Source of the DNA: Sinomonas sp. ASV486
Lineage (GTDB): Bacteria; Actinomycetota; Actinomycetes; Actinomycetales; Micrococcaceae
NCBI RefSeq assembly: GCF_030908215.1
Contig: NZ_JAVFJK010000007.1
Span: 158,106-222,105, forward strand
Direction: 5' to 3'
Length of the DNA: 64,000 nucleotides
Shown: in pieces, positions 25,679-36,923 of the stretch
How the letters are laid out: every line of letters starts with the position of its first letter
Position numbering within the stretch: position 1 is the stretch's first letter
Notes under the pieces: model-generated
Seen by the model: the letters and a program-made list of their open reading frames with translations, nothing else
Told to the model about the DNA's origin: nothing
Databases searched by the model: none
Made by a program: the position numbers and the translations under genes

Positions 25679-26464
25679 TCAGCCTGCCACGCGCTGTGCG
25701 GGGGCACCGCCGAGCCTGCGCGTGATGTCGGCAGCCGAATCGGCGCAGGCCTCGCCGAGGGCAGCGAGTTGCTCAGGGGACACGCGGAACCGCGGGGCCG
25801 AGACGAGGACTGCGGCGGTCACGTCGCCGCGGTGGTCGAAGACGGGCGAGGAGACGCCGACCTCCTCGATCGAGGTCTCCCCGTAGTTGACGGCATAGCC
25901 CCTCGCGGTCGCCTCGGCGAGGCGGTCCGCGAAGGCGGCCAGGCCGGCGTCGTCCGTCTGGGTGTACGCGATCGTGCCGCCCGTCAGCAGGGTCTTCCGA
26001 TGGGCGGCCGGCAGCGTTGCGAGGAAGACCTGGACGGAGGCCGAGAGCGCCGTCCGGTAGCGGGTGCCGAGGGAGGTGGTGTGCTTGACCAGATGGGGAC
26101 TCGGCACCTGCTCCACGGACACCGCATGGTGGCCGTTCCACAGCAGCAGCGCGCTTGTCTCCCCGGTCCGCTCGGCGAGGTCGCGCAGGACGGGCCGCGC
26201 GACGCGCCGCTCCTCGAGGTCGGCCAGAAGCGGCCCTGCGATGCCGATGACCCCGAGCCCGAGCCGGTACCGGCGCGTCATCGGGTCCCGTTCGACCACG
26301 TCCTCGGCCTCGAGCGTTGCAAGGATCCGCGAGACGGAACTCTTGTGCAGGCCCACGCGGGCCGCGACCTCCGTGACGCCCAGCATCGGCTCATCGACGC
26401 TGAAGCAGCGCAGCACCGCGATCGCATTCGAGATCGGGGATGCGCCGCGAAGGTCCTCGGGCAT
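25679..26464 (-). CDS. IclR family transcriptional regulator (paralogue 2)
   Basis: 261 residues with the same architecture as paralogue 1 and long identical stretches (SPISNAIAVLRCFSVDEP; YGETSIEEVGVSSPV; VLVSAPRFRVSPEQLAALGE). The winged HTH is at about residues 10-70, the effector domain behind it. AAAGGAA precedes ATG 26,464. It lies between the MHS transporter and creatinase, all on the minus strand. Its upstream DNA is the G/C homopolymer tract, so any promoter there cannot be read. Likely regulator of creatinine/creatine use. Confidence 0.92.
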   Translation of the reverse strand: MPEDLRGASPISNAIAVLRCFSVDEPMLGVTEVAARVGLHKSSVSRILATLEAEDVVERDPMTRRYRLGLGVIGIAGPLLADLEERRVARPVLRDLAERTGETSALLLWNGHHAVSVEQVPSPHLVKHTTSLGTRYRTALSASVQVFLATLPAAHRKTLLTGGTIAYTQTDDAGLAAFADRLAEATARGYAVNYGETSIEEVGVSSPVFDHRGDVTAAVLVSAPRFRVSPEQLAALGEACADSAADITRRLGGAPAQRVAG

Positions 26465-26500
26465 CGTCGCGTTCCTTTCCGTGGTCTGGGGGCAGACGAC

Positions 26501-26622
26501 GGCGGCGCCGCCCCCCGCGTGGGCGGGGGGGGGCGCCGGCGGGGGGGCGCGGGCCGGGCGGGGCTGGGGGGGGGCCGCCCGCGGGGGCGCCCCCCCCGGG
26601 GGGGGGGGGGGGCGCCGCCGCC
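26501..26622. other. G/C homopolymer tract (probable sequence artefact)
   Basis: Long runs of G and C, including about 15 consecutive G, between iclR paralogue 2 and creatinase. The real sequence here may differ. Promoter and operator of the iclR gene may be lost in it. Confidence 0.6.
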
Positions 26623-26718
26623 GTGCTTGCGCTCGCAGTCAGGGTCTGCAGTCCATCCGCGTGCGCGCTTCCGGGGCCGTCCGCGTGACGGCGCGGTCCC
26701 GGGGTCTGGACGCCGGGA

Positions 26719-27978
26719 TCAGGCCTCGACGATGTTGTGCTCCGGGCCGAACCCGAACTTGGTGATGTTCTCGACCGAGTCCTCGCCGATCACGAGGATG
26801 TCGTGCTCGCGGTAGCCACCGGCGCCCGGGAGGCCGTCCGCGACCGTGATCATCGGCTCCATCGAGACGACCATGCCCGGCTCGAGCACCGTGTCGATGT
26901 CCTCGCGGAGCTCAAGGCCCGCCTCGCGGCCGTAGTAGTGGGAGAGGACGCCGAACGAGTGGCCGTAGCCGAACGTGCGGTTGGCCAGGAGGCCGTAGCC
27001 GATGTAGATCTCGTTGAGCTCCGCGGCGATGTCCTTGCAGACCGCGCCCGGCTTGATGAGCTCGAGGCCGCGGCGGTGCACCTCGACGTTGATGTTCCAC
27101 AGGCGCAGGCTCTCCTCGTCCGGCTGGCCGAGGAAGAGGGTGCGCTCGAGGGCCGTGTAGTAGCCGGAGGTCATCGGGAAGCAGTTCAGGGAGAGGATGT
27201 CGCCCTTCTCCAGCTTGCGGGTCGTGGCCCAGTTGTGGGCGCCGTCCGTGTTGATGCCGGACTGGAACCAGACCCAGGTGTCGCGGACTTCGCGGTGCGG
27301 GAAGGTCTTGGCGATCTCGTGGACCATGGCCTCGGTGCCGATGAGGGCGACCTCGTACTCGGTGATGCCCTCGCGGATCGCATTGCGGATGGCCTCGCCG
27401 CCGAGGTCGCCGATGCGGGCGCCGTGCTTGATGACCTCGATCTCTTCGGCCGACTTGAACATGCGCTGGCGCATGGCGTCCTGGGAGACGTCGAGGAGCT
27501 CGGCGCCCGGGAAGGCGGCGGCGATCTTCTCGCGGACCAGGGTCGGGAGGGCGTCGTCCTCGACGCCGAGGCGGGTGGCCTTGACGCCGCGCTGGCGCAG
27601 GGCCTCCTGCAGGCCGAAGAAGAAGTTGTCGCGGCGCCAGTCGGTGTAGACGATGTTCTCGCCGTACGAGGTGCGCCACGGCATGCCGGCGTCGATGTTC
27701 GCGGTGATGGTGACCGAGTCGTCGGCGGTGACGACCAGGGCGTAGTTGCGGCCGAACGTCGTGTAGAGGAAGTCCGAGTAGTACTTGATGCCGTGGTAGG
27801 AGGTCAGGATGACCGCGTCCAGGCCCTTGGCGGCCATGATCTGGCGGAGGCCGGAGAGGCGACGCTCAAACTCCGCATCGGAGAACGTGAGCTGGCCCTT
27901 GCTGCCGTTGTGGAGCACCTTGAGGCGCTCGAGCTCGGCGACGTCGGTAACGGACGTGGGGTTCAGGTCGACGGACAT
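26719..27978 (-). CDS. Creatinase (creatine amidinohydrolase)
   Basis: 419 residues, M24 (pita-bread) fold: an N-terminal creatinase domain and a C-terminal catalytic domain from about residue 170. It hydrolyses creatine to sarcosine and urea without metal. Recognition rests on VWFQSGINTDGAHNW, FGYGHSFGVLSHYYGREAG and the overall match to known creatinases (about 400-411 residues). The neighbour creatininase supports it over an ordinary Xaa-Pro peptidase. ATG 27,978 follows AAGGAG. The promoter TTGACA-17-TAGTTT is flanked by two GTTGC operators. Product sarcosine feeds the sox operon at 58-63 kb. Confidence 0.93.
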   Translation of the reverse strand: MSVDLNPTSVTDVAELERLKVLHNGSKGQLTFSDAEFERRLSGLRQIMAAKGLDAVILTSYHGIKYYSDFLYTTFGRNYALVVTADDSVTITANIDAGMPWRTSYGENIVYTDWRRDNFFFGLQEALRQRGVKATRLGVEDDALPTLVREKIAAAFPGAELLDVSQDAMRQRMFKSAEEIEVIKHGARIGDLGGEAIRNAIREGITEYEVALIGTEAMVHEIAKTFPHREVRDTWVWFQSGINTDGAHNWATTRKLEKGDILSLNCFPMTSGYYTALERTLFLGQPDEESLRLWNINVEVHRRGLELIKPGAVCKDIAAELNEIYIGYGLLANRTFGYGHSFGVLSHYYGREAGLELREDIDTVLEPGMVVSMEPMITVADGLPGAGGYREHDILVIGEDSVENITKFGFGPEHNIVEA

Positions 27979-28106
27979 GGTGGGACTCCTTGTCTGGGGG
28001 TTCTGCGTGGGTTGGTGTCCTGGGCCTGGTCCGTGCTGCTCTGCGCGGACTGCTGTGTGGGGCTGTCCGCGGACTGCGCTGTCAGGCTGTGACCGGTGAA
28101 ATCTTG

Positions 28107-28123
28107 GTTGCGATAAACGCAAC
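28107..28123. promoter_or_regulatory. GTTGC operator O1 of creatinase
   Basis: GTTGCG-ATAAA-CGCAAC, perfect palindrome (extended by G/C on both ends), 11 bp downstream of the creatinase -10 box, with an ATGCAAC half site between. The same geometry is seen at the MHS transporter. Confidence 0.82.
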
Positions 28124-28134
28124 CTTGTTGCATC

Positions 28135-28163
28135 AAACTATCTGTGAATGGAATCACTGTCAA
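28135..28163 (-). promoter_or_regulatory. Promoter of creatinase
   Basis: Minus strand TTGACA (28,158-28,163), 17-bp spacer, TAGTTT (28,135-28,140): a strong sigma-70-type promoter within the 221-bp gap before the gene. The rest of the leader has GCGGACTGC-type short repeats. Confidence 0.7.
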
Positions 28164-28179
28164 GCGATTGCCCAACTGC

Positions 28180-28196
28180 GTTGCATTCGTTGCAAC
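28180..28196. promoter_or_regulatory. GTTGC operator O2 upstream of the creatinase promoter
   Basis: GTTGCA-TTCGT-TGCAAC, perfect palindrome, 73 bp from O1, ending 4 bp from the creatininase stop codon. Two sites flanking one promoter would allow looping or separate activation and repression. Confidence 0.8.
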
Positions 28197-28199
28197 TAC

Positions 28200-28973
28200 T
28201 CAGTTTCGGGGTGCGCGGATCTCCGCACCGATCTCGTCGGCGAGGGCCTTCGAGGTGCGTTCGAGGAGCAGCTCTCCCGCCGCTTCCGAGGCCGCCGCCG
28301 CCGATGAGAGGCAGCCCGAGGCCGGTGTCAGTTCGGGACGCACGGGCAGCACGTCGTAGCGCGGCAGCAGCGCCGGCGGGAGGTCCATGACCTTGTCGAG
28401 GCGCACGAGCTCGGGGTGCAGGTGGAGCATGAGCGAGGTCTCGAGCACTCCGCCGTGCTCGACGTCCCAGCCGGGGAAGGCGCCCCGGTAGATCTCGTCG
28501 ATGGTCTCCTGGCCCACGAAGTCCCAGTAGGAGACGAGGACGGCCGAGACGTCCTGGCCCCGCGCGGCGAGCTCACTCGTGGCCTGCTCGGCGCCCTCGT
28601 AGAGGAACTGGTAGTTCTCGTAGTGGCCGTTGAGGAAGATGATCCGGCTGGCCCCGTGGCGCGCGAACTCGAGGACGAGCGTGCGGGCGATCGCGATGAG
28701 CGTCGTCGCGTCCAGGCTCGTGGTGCCGCCGAGGTGATTGCCGCCGCCCGAGCGCTGCTGCGACTTGTACCCGTAGACGATCGGGGCCGCGACGAGTCCG
28801 TTGAGCGAGCGTGCGAGCTGCTCGCTCATCGCCTTCGAGAGCAGGACGTCCGTGTTGAGCGGGAGGTGCGGGCCGTGCTGCTCTACCGAGCCGACGGGGA
28901 TGATGATCGGGGCCCCGCCGGCGACGGCCTCGCGGTAGGTGAAGGCGTCGATCTCTTCCATGAAGACAGACAT
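28200..28973 (-). CDS. crnA: Creatininase (creatinine amidohydrolase)
   Basis: 257 residues. The creatininase family metal site GSVEQHGPHLPLNTD (Glu31, His33, Asp42) is present. NGHYEN (in place of NGHGGN of the wider family) and SYWDFV with a conserved Trp mark true creatininases. It interconverts creatinine and creatine with Zn/Mn. TAGGAG lies 7 nt before ATG 28,973. Gene order on the minus strand is permease, creatininase, creatinase. Confidence 0.93.
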   Translation of the reverse strand: MSVFMEEIDAFTYREAVAGGAPIIIPVGSVEQHGPHLPLNTDVLLSKAMSEQLARSLNGLVAAPIVYGYKSQQRSGGGNHLGGTTSLDATTLIAIARTLVLEFARHGASRIIFLNGHYENYQFLYEGAEQATSELAARGQDVSAVLVSYWDFVGQETIDEIYRGAFPGWDVEHGGVLETSLMLHLHPELVRLDKVMDLPPALLPRYDVLPVRPELTPASGCLSSAAAASEAAGELLLERTSKALADEIGAEIRAPRN

Positions 28974-29014
28974 GGGGATTCTCCTAGGTGTCGGAACACA
29001 GGGGTCAGAACGCA

Positions 29015-29045
29015 GAGGGCCGGCCCAAAGGGTGGGCCGGCCCTC
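29015..29045 (-). terminator. Terminator or attenuator between permease and creatininase
   Basis: A 12-bp perfect stem GAGGGCCGGCCC/GGGCCGGCCCTC with a 7-nt loop, 20 bp after the permease stop. It would reduce read-through into crnA. Confidence 0.72.
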
Positions 29046-29064
29046 AGCGTGTGTTCGTGGCAGG

Positions 29065-30663
29065 TCAGACGGCTGGAGCTGGGTTCCGCTCCGGGGTCTC
29101 GGCGTCGCCCGCGGCTTCAGCTGCCGGTGCGGGGACCCGTTCCGCGTCCGGGCGGTGCTGGGTCGCATCGCCGTGCGTGTCGAGGAAGTGCTCGTCGCTC
29201 ACGTCCGCCCTGATCCCCAGGGGGATGCCGTGGTGGATGCGGTTCTTGAACCGGGGATAGCCGATGGCGAAGTACAGGATGCCCGAGGTCAGGGTTCCGG
29301 CGAGCCAGGAGAGGTCGACGCCGCCCATCGCGGTGGCCATCGGGCCCTGGAGGACCGGGTCCGATCCGTACATGAACACCCAGGTCATGAACAGGCCGAC
29401 GATGAACGAGATGAGTGCTGCAGGGTTGACGGCCTTGAGGTGAGTGTCCTTCGGGCTGAGGAACAGGTAGCCGAAGTTCTTGTGCTTGCGCTCGAAGACG
29501 AAGTAGTGGACCACCATGATGCCGCCCCACGTCGCGACCCAGGCGACGATTGCGCCGAGCCAGTTGTCAAGGAGCGTCGCGAAGTCCTCGGCGAAGAGGA
29601 AGAAGATGACCGCCACCATCGAGAGGCAGCCGACGAGGATCGAGAGCGCCTTGCGGCCGATCCGGATGTCGAGGGCCTGAGCGGCAACGCCGAACGTGTA
29701 CAGGTTGATGATGTTGGTGGCGATCGGGCCGTGGATCACGAGCAGGATCACCGGGATGGCCATGACGCCGAAGCTCTTGACGATCAGCTCGCCGGGATCC
29801 GCCGTGCCGTTCATCGTTGCGAGGCTCGCGCCCAGGAGACCGAGCCACACGACGGGAAGGAACTGGCCCAGGACCGAGGTGAAGTACAGCTTCCTCTTCG
29901 GGATGCTCTGGGAGACAAAGCGGGAGTAGTCGGGGGCGTAGGTGAACCAGCCGATGCCCCAGCCGATGCCGATGGCGGTCATGATCCCGGACATCGCGGC
30001 GATGCGCTCAGGGCCTTCGAGAATGGCGCCAGCAGCACCCTGGTAGTTCCAGTCGATGGGGAGCTGGGTCCAGGCGATGATGGACATGCCCACGAGGACG
30101 AGAAGGGTGGGCGGCATGGTGATGCGCTCGAACTTGGCGATCGCTCCATAGCCGCGGTAGCAGATCGCGACCTGCACCCCCATGATGATCGCAGCGATGA
30201 CGATCTTCCAGGCGAGGTTCTGCTGGGTCGGATCGACCCAGCCGATCATGCCGAAGAGTGCCATGACCAGATCCAGGATGACCCATGTGTTCACGGCGGA
30301 CCAGCCGACCGCCACGAGCGCCTGGATGGCCGCGGGGAGATAAGCGCCGCGGCGGCCGAACGCGCCGCGGGCGAGGAGCATGCCGGTTGCGCCGGTCTTC
30401 TGCCCGAGGAGGACGAAGAAGCCGAAGCCGACCATGCCGATGAGGTTGCCGACGACGAGGACCGTCATGGTGTCAGCGAGCCCGAGGCCCATGTTGATGC
30501 CCAAGGCGCCGAGGATCCAGTTGATGGGGGCAACATTGGCCCCAGCCCAGATCCAGAACTGCCCGGAAACCTTGGTGGTGCGAGCTGACTCTGGAACGGG
30601 CTGCAGGACGTCTTCGACGACGTGCGTGGCGTTCTCAGTCTTGCTCTGAGTACGAAGGCTCAT
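29065..30663 (-). CDS. NCS1 family permease (cytosine/purine/allantoin type)
   Basis: 532 residues, about twelve helices. The NCS1 signature appears at the start (SGQFWIWAGANVAPINWILGALG in parts), with GFGFFVLLGQKTGATGMLLARGAFG and YAPDYSRFVSQSIPKRKLYF. Relatives import cytosine, uracil, hydantoins or allantoin with Na+ or H+. Its position ahead of creatininase and creatinase makes creatinine the likely substrate (inference; creatinine resembles hydantoin and cytosine). The C-terminus is Pro/Ala-rich. Divergent from pucR. Confidence 0.9.
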   Translation of the reverse strand: MSLRTQSKTENATHVVEDVLQPVPESARTTKVSGQFWIWAGANVAPINWILGALGINMGLGLADTMTVLVVGNLIGMVGFGFFVLLGQKTGATGMLLARGAFGRRGAYLPAAIQALVAVGWSAVNTWVILDLVMALFGMIGWVDPTQQNLAWKIVIAAIIMGVQVAICYRGYGAIAKFERITMPPTLLVLVGMSIIAWTQLPIDWNYQGAAGAILEGPERIAAMSGIMTAIGIGWGIGWFTYAPDYSRFVSQSIPKRKLYFTSVLGQFLPVVWLGLLGASLATMNGTADPGELIVKSFGVMAIPVILLVIHGPIATNIINLYTFGVAAQALDIRIGRKALSILVGCLSMVAVIFFLFAEDFATLLDNWLGAIVAWVATWGGIMVVHYFVFERKHKNFGYLFLSPKDTHLKAVNPAALISFIVGLFMTWVFMYGSDPVLQGPMATAMGGVDLSWLAGTLTSGILYFAIGYPRFKNRIHHGIPLGIRADVSDEHFLDTHGDATQHRPDAERVPAPAAEAAGDAETPERNPAPAV

Positions 30664-30740
30664 GTGAGACTGCTTTCTTGAAGGGGACCGCTGGGGGGAG
30701 CGAGCCGGCTTGGTTTCAAGCGTAGGTGTGGGGTGAGTCA

Positions 30741-30803
30741 CCTCATAGACTCTTTCTGTCGCCTACCCATGAGTCATCGGGCGACTATCTGTCTCCTATG
30801 AGG
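30741..30803. promoter_or_regulatory. Large dyad between NCS1 permease and pucR
   Basis: CCTCATAG (30,741-30,748) pairs with CTATGAGG (30,796-30,803), and GTCGCC (30,758) with GGCGAC (30,780), around a central ATGAGTCAT (30,769-30,777). A second GGTGAGTCACC lies at 30,732. A symmetric regulator site serving both divergent genes, plausibly for PucR itself. Confidence 0.55.
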
Positions 30804-30814
30804 TGCGGTTGCCA

Positions 30815-32320
30815 ATGTCTCTTCCCCTGAGCGAAATCCTTGCTGGCGGTGTGCTCTCCTTGGGTGCGCCCGTCGTGGTCGGCGGAGCGTCCGCCGTTGG
30901 CCGGGCACGTGTCCGATGGGTCCATTCGAGCGAGGTGCTCGAGATCGCTCCGCTGCTCTCCGGCGGGGAGCTGCTGCTCACCGGAGGCGCGGCGCTGCTC
31001 GCGCTCAAGCCCGCAGCACAGGTGGAATATGTGTGGAGCCTCGCGTCCCGGCGGGTCGCCGCGCTTGCCGTCGAGACCGCCGGCACCGGGCGCCATCTGC
31101 CCGCCGAGCTGGTTGCCGCCGCCGACGAGGCGGGGCTCCCCCTCGTCGAGCTGCGCCAGGTGGTGCCGTTCGTCGAGGTCGCCGAGGCCGTGAACCGGCG
31201 GATCGTCTCGGGCCAGGTGAATGCGCTTCAGATTGCCGACCGGCTGTCGCAGGACCTCACCGAGCGGATTGCGAGCTCTGGCGCCCAGCTCAGCCCGCTC
31301 GTCGCGCTCATCGCCGAGACCCTCGGGGTGTTCGTCCGCGTGGTTGACACGCGGGGCTCGCTGCTCGCCGTCGCCGGTCCCGAGCCGATGGAGGGTGCCC
31401 ACGGCCCGGAGACCGAACTCGCGGTAGGAGGGATCGGCGTCGCCCGCCTTGAACTCATCGGCGGCCCGGCAGCGGACGTCGAGCTGCTCGAGACGGTGAT
31501 CGCCCGGGTGCGGAGCATCGTGGCGCTTGCCCTCGCCCAGCAGCACCGGCCGAGCCTGGCGCGGCTCGCCGAAGACGAGCTGTTGAGGCTTATCGGAGCC
31601 GGTGGGGGAGGCGACCGCCTCGTCGAGCTGTGCCAGGCGGCAGGGATCGGGCCCGAGCAGCCTGTCGTCATGGCCGTGGTGCGGCGGCCCGCCGAGGGAT
31701 CGGCGGACATCGAGCAGCGTGCCCGTCAGGCCCTGCCTTCGGCTCGGCTGATCGTGGACGGTGCGTGGGTGGACATGCTCATCCCGCTCCCCGCACCCAG
31801 CCATCATGCGGAGCGCGAGCTCCTCCTGGGGGAGCTGAGGCAGGCTGTGTCCCGCGCTGGACTCACGGGTGCCCTCGGGCCGACGGCGGCAACCATCCGC
31901 CAGGCGGCCTTCTCGCTCGCGGAGGCGCGGGTGACGTGGCGGCTGGGCCGCTCGTCTAAATGGACGGACGCGATCCATGACGCCTCTGACTTCCTCGTCG
32001 AGCGCACGGCCGAGCGTTCGCTCCCACGCGGCGTCGTGGACGCCATCGTGGAGGAGGCGCTCGGTGAACTCATCCGGCTTGACCAGCGCAACGGCGGCGA
32101 ACTGGTCCGCACCCTCGATGTGTGGATCGCGTCCGGCTGCAATGCGACCGAGTCTGCCGAGATCCTCTTCCTCGAACGGCAGTCGCTGCACAAGCGGCTG
32201 CGCCGCATCTTCGGCGCGATCGGCGGCGATCCGCGCGGACGGGGCAAACTCGGGGGTCTGGCCTTTGCGGCCAAGCTCGTGCGCGGCAACGCACAACTGC
32301 GGGAGGATCTCCGTCCGTGA
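30815..32320 (+). CDS. pucR: PucR family transcriptional regulator
   Basis: 501 residues. An N-terminal PucR-type sensing domain (about residues 1-120), a middle region with a GAF-like segment, and a C-terminal PucR HTH_30 domain (TLDVWIASGCNATESAEILF, then RQSLHKRLRRIFGAIGGD). Such proteins usually activate purine, allantoin or amine catabolism on binding an effector. It is divergent from the NCS1 permease with a shared dyad between them, so it likely controls the permease. GAGGTG lies 9 nt before ATG 30,815; an in-frame GTG at 30,803 is less well placed. Confidence 0.88.
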   Translation: MSLPLSEILAGGVLSLGAPVVVGGASAVGRARVRWVHSSEVLEIAPLLSGGELLLTGGAALLALKPAAQVEYVWSLASRRVAALAVETAGTGRHLPAELVAAADEAGLPLVELRQVVPFVEVAEAVNRRIVSGQVNALQIADRLSQDLTERIASSGAQLSPLVALIAETLGVFVRVVDTRGSLLAVAGPEPMEGAHGPETELAVGGIGVARLELIGGPAADVELLETVIARVRSIVALALAQQHRPSLARLAEDELLRLIGAGGGGDRLVELCQAAGIGPEQPVVMAVVRRPAEGSADIEQRARQALPSARLIVDGAWVDMLIPLPAPSHHAERELLLGELRQAVSRAGLTGALGPTAATIRQAAFSLAEARVTWRLGRSSKWTDAIHDASDFLVERTAERSLPRGVVDAIVEEALGELIRLDQRNGGELVRTLDVWIASGCNATESAEILFLERQSLHKRLRRIFGAIGGDPRGRGKLGGLAFAAKLVRGNAQLREDLRP

Positions 32321-32386
32321 GGCCACCGTCCGCGACGGCGGCCCGCGTTCCCGGGCGTCCTGGTACGTGGCGCGGGAGGCACACGT

Positions 32387-32397
32387 CTGATATATCT
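32387..32397. promoter_or_regulatory. TGATATATCA-type operator of gntR1
   Basis: CTGATATATCT, 41 bp before the gntR1 ATG, matching the sites at 36,763, 44,683 and 57,042. TATATC within it can serve as -10. Suggests autoregulation. Confidence 0.65.
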
Positions 32398-32437
32398 ATG
32401 GGAGCCACTCCGGGTGGCTGGACCGGACGGAGGCTTC

Positions 32438-33100
32438 ATGTCGGGCGGAAGAACTGCCAATGCGGCGGGCCGCACGCTCGCGGAGCACGCGTACCTCGAG
32501 CTGCGTGAGCGCATCATCGACATGCGACTGCGCCCGGGATCGGCTCTCGATGAGGAAGAGCTCATGAGGGAGCTCGGCGTGGGCCGGACCCCGATGCGTG
32601 AGGCCGTCAAGCGGCTCGAATCGGACCGCATGCTCACCGTCTACCCGAGACGCGGGACGATCGTCTCCGACGTCAACATCAAGGATCTTCGCGCGATCTC
32701 CGACGCCCGCCGTGTGCTCGAGGCCTTCGCCGCCAGGCGGGCTGCCGAGCAGGTCACCGATGAGGACCGGGTGCTCCTGCGTGCGTGCCTGGACGATCTC
32801 GCCCGGGACGGCGCCACCTCCAACCTGGACGCCATGGACGTCGACGAGCGCATCCACCGCACGGTCTACACGATCATGCGCAACACGTACGTCGAGGCGA
32901 CCCTCCTGCAGTACTTCAACCTGTCGCAGCGCATGTGGAACTTCGTGCTGGCGGGGCTGGCTCCGATCACGGCCAATGTCCACGAGCACACGGACCTCCT
33001 GACGGCGATCATGGACGGCGATCCCGATCGGGCGGCCGCCCTTGCGGAGCAGCATGTGACGCACTTCGAGGACCTCGTCCGGAACGCGCTGATCCGCTGA
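32438..33100 (+). CDS. GntR family regulator with FCD domain (GntR1)
   Basis: 220 residues. The N-terminal GntR winged HTH (AEHAYLELRERIIDMRLRPGS, ELGVGRTPMREAVKRLE) is followed by an all-helical FCD effector domain with metal/ligand residues (DERIHRTVYTIM, HEHTDLLTAI). ACGGAGG precedes ATG 32,438. A TGATATATC site lies in its promoter. It is similar in layout to the GntR at 56,253; one or both should bind the four TGATATATCA sites. Next to dmg/purU, which fits a C1-metabolism regulator. Confidence 0.9.
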   Translation: MSGGRTANAAGRTLAEHAYLELRERIIDMRLRPGSALDEEELMRELGVGRTPMREAVKRLESDRMLTVYPRRGTIVSDVNIKDLRAISDARRVLEAFAARRAAEQVTDEDRVLLRACLDDLARDGATSNLDAMDVDERIHRTVYTIMRNTYVEATLLQYFNLSQRMWNFVLAGLAPITANVHEHTDLLTAIMDGDPDRAAALAEQHVTHFEDLVRNALIR

Positions 33101-33174
33101 GCGGCTGATCCCGCTGATCCGCTGATCGGGACCGGCCTGACGTCCTGGGACCCTGACGCAGGCGGACGACGGCG

Positions 33175-33214
33175 GGCCCCGACTCACCGGGATGGTGCCG
33201 GTGAGTCGGGGGCC
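33175..33214. terminator. Bidirectional terminator between gntR1 and dimethylglycine oxidase
   Basis: 16-nt arm GGCCCCGACTCACCGG pairs with a 17-nt arm carrying one bulged G; 7-nt loop. The two genes converge here. Just 5' of it (33,093-33,128) CTGATC/CTGAGC repeats at about 9-10 bp intervals. Confidence 0.75.
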
Positions 33215-33234
33215 GCCTCGCGCGGTGAGGTGCC

Positions 33235-36692
<3,458 letters not shown>

Positions 36693-36762
36693 GGGAGATC
36701 CTTCGGGGTCTTCGATCCGTGGCCTCCGGGAGGCCGGTCCTATCCTATTGCTTTCGCATACA

Positions 36763-36774
36763 ACTGATATATGA
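36763..36774. promoter_or_regulatory. TGATATATCA-type operator of purU-dmg
   Basis: ACTGATATATGA overlaps the -35 position of a putative minus-strand promoter whose -10 is TAGGAT (36,742-36,747). Confidence 0.65.
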
Positions 36775-36823
36775 CGACGGTAGTGGCCTGGATCACGATC
36801 GGTCAAGGGTTCTTTCGAGGGTC

Positions 36824-36886
36824 TTGACGGCTGCTGTGAGATGAGTCACTGTTGTGAATGTCGAAATGAGTTGCGCTAATCGCAAT
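36824..36886 (+). promoter_or_regulatory. Conserved promoter module with GTTGC operator, betaine oxygenase operon
   Basis: TTGACG at 36,824, TGAGTCACTGTTGTG at 36,842, and operator GTTGCG-CTAAT-CGCAAT at 36,870-36,886. The order, much of the sequence and the 28-bp distance from TGASTCA to GTTGC are the same as at 44,788-44,851. CACTGT may be the -10 element (17-bp spacer). Confidence 0.7.
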
Positions 36887-36923
36887 TCTCGAAGAATGTA
36901 CCCGCCGTCACATCAGGAGCGCA

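Noticed and set aside
25439-26815. Plus-strand 458-codon frame over iclR paralogue 2 and the G/C tract
   Set aside because: Antisense to a clear IclR gene and partly made of homopolymer.
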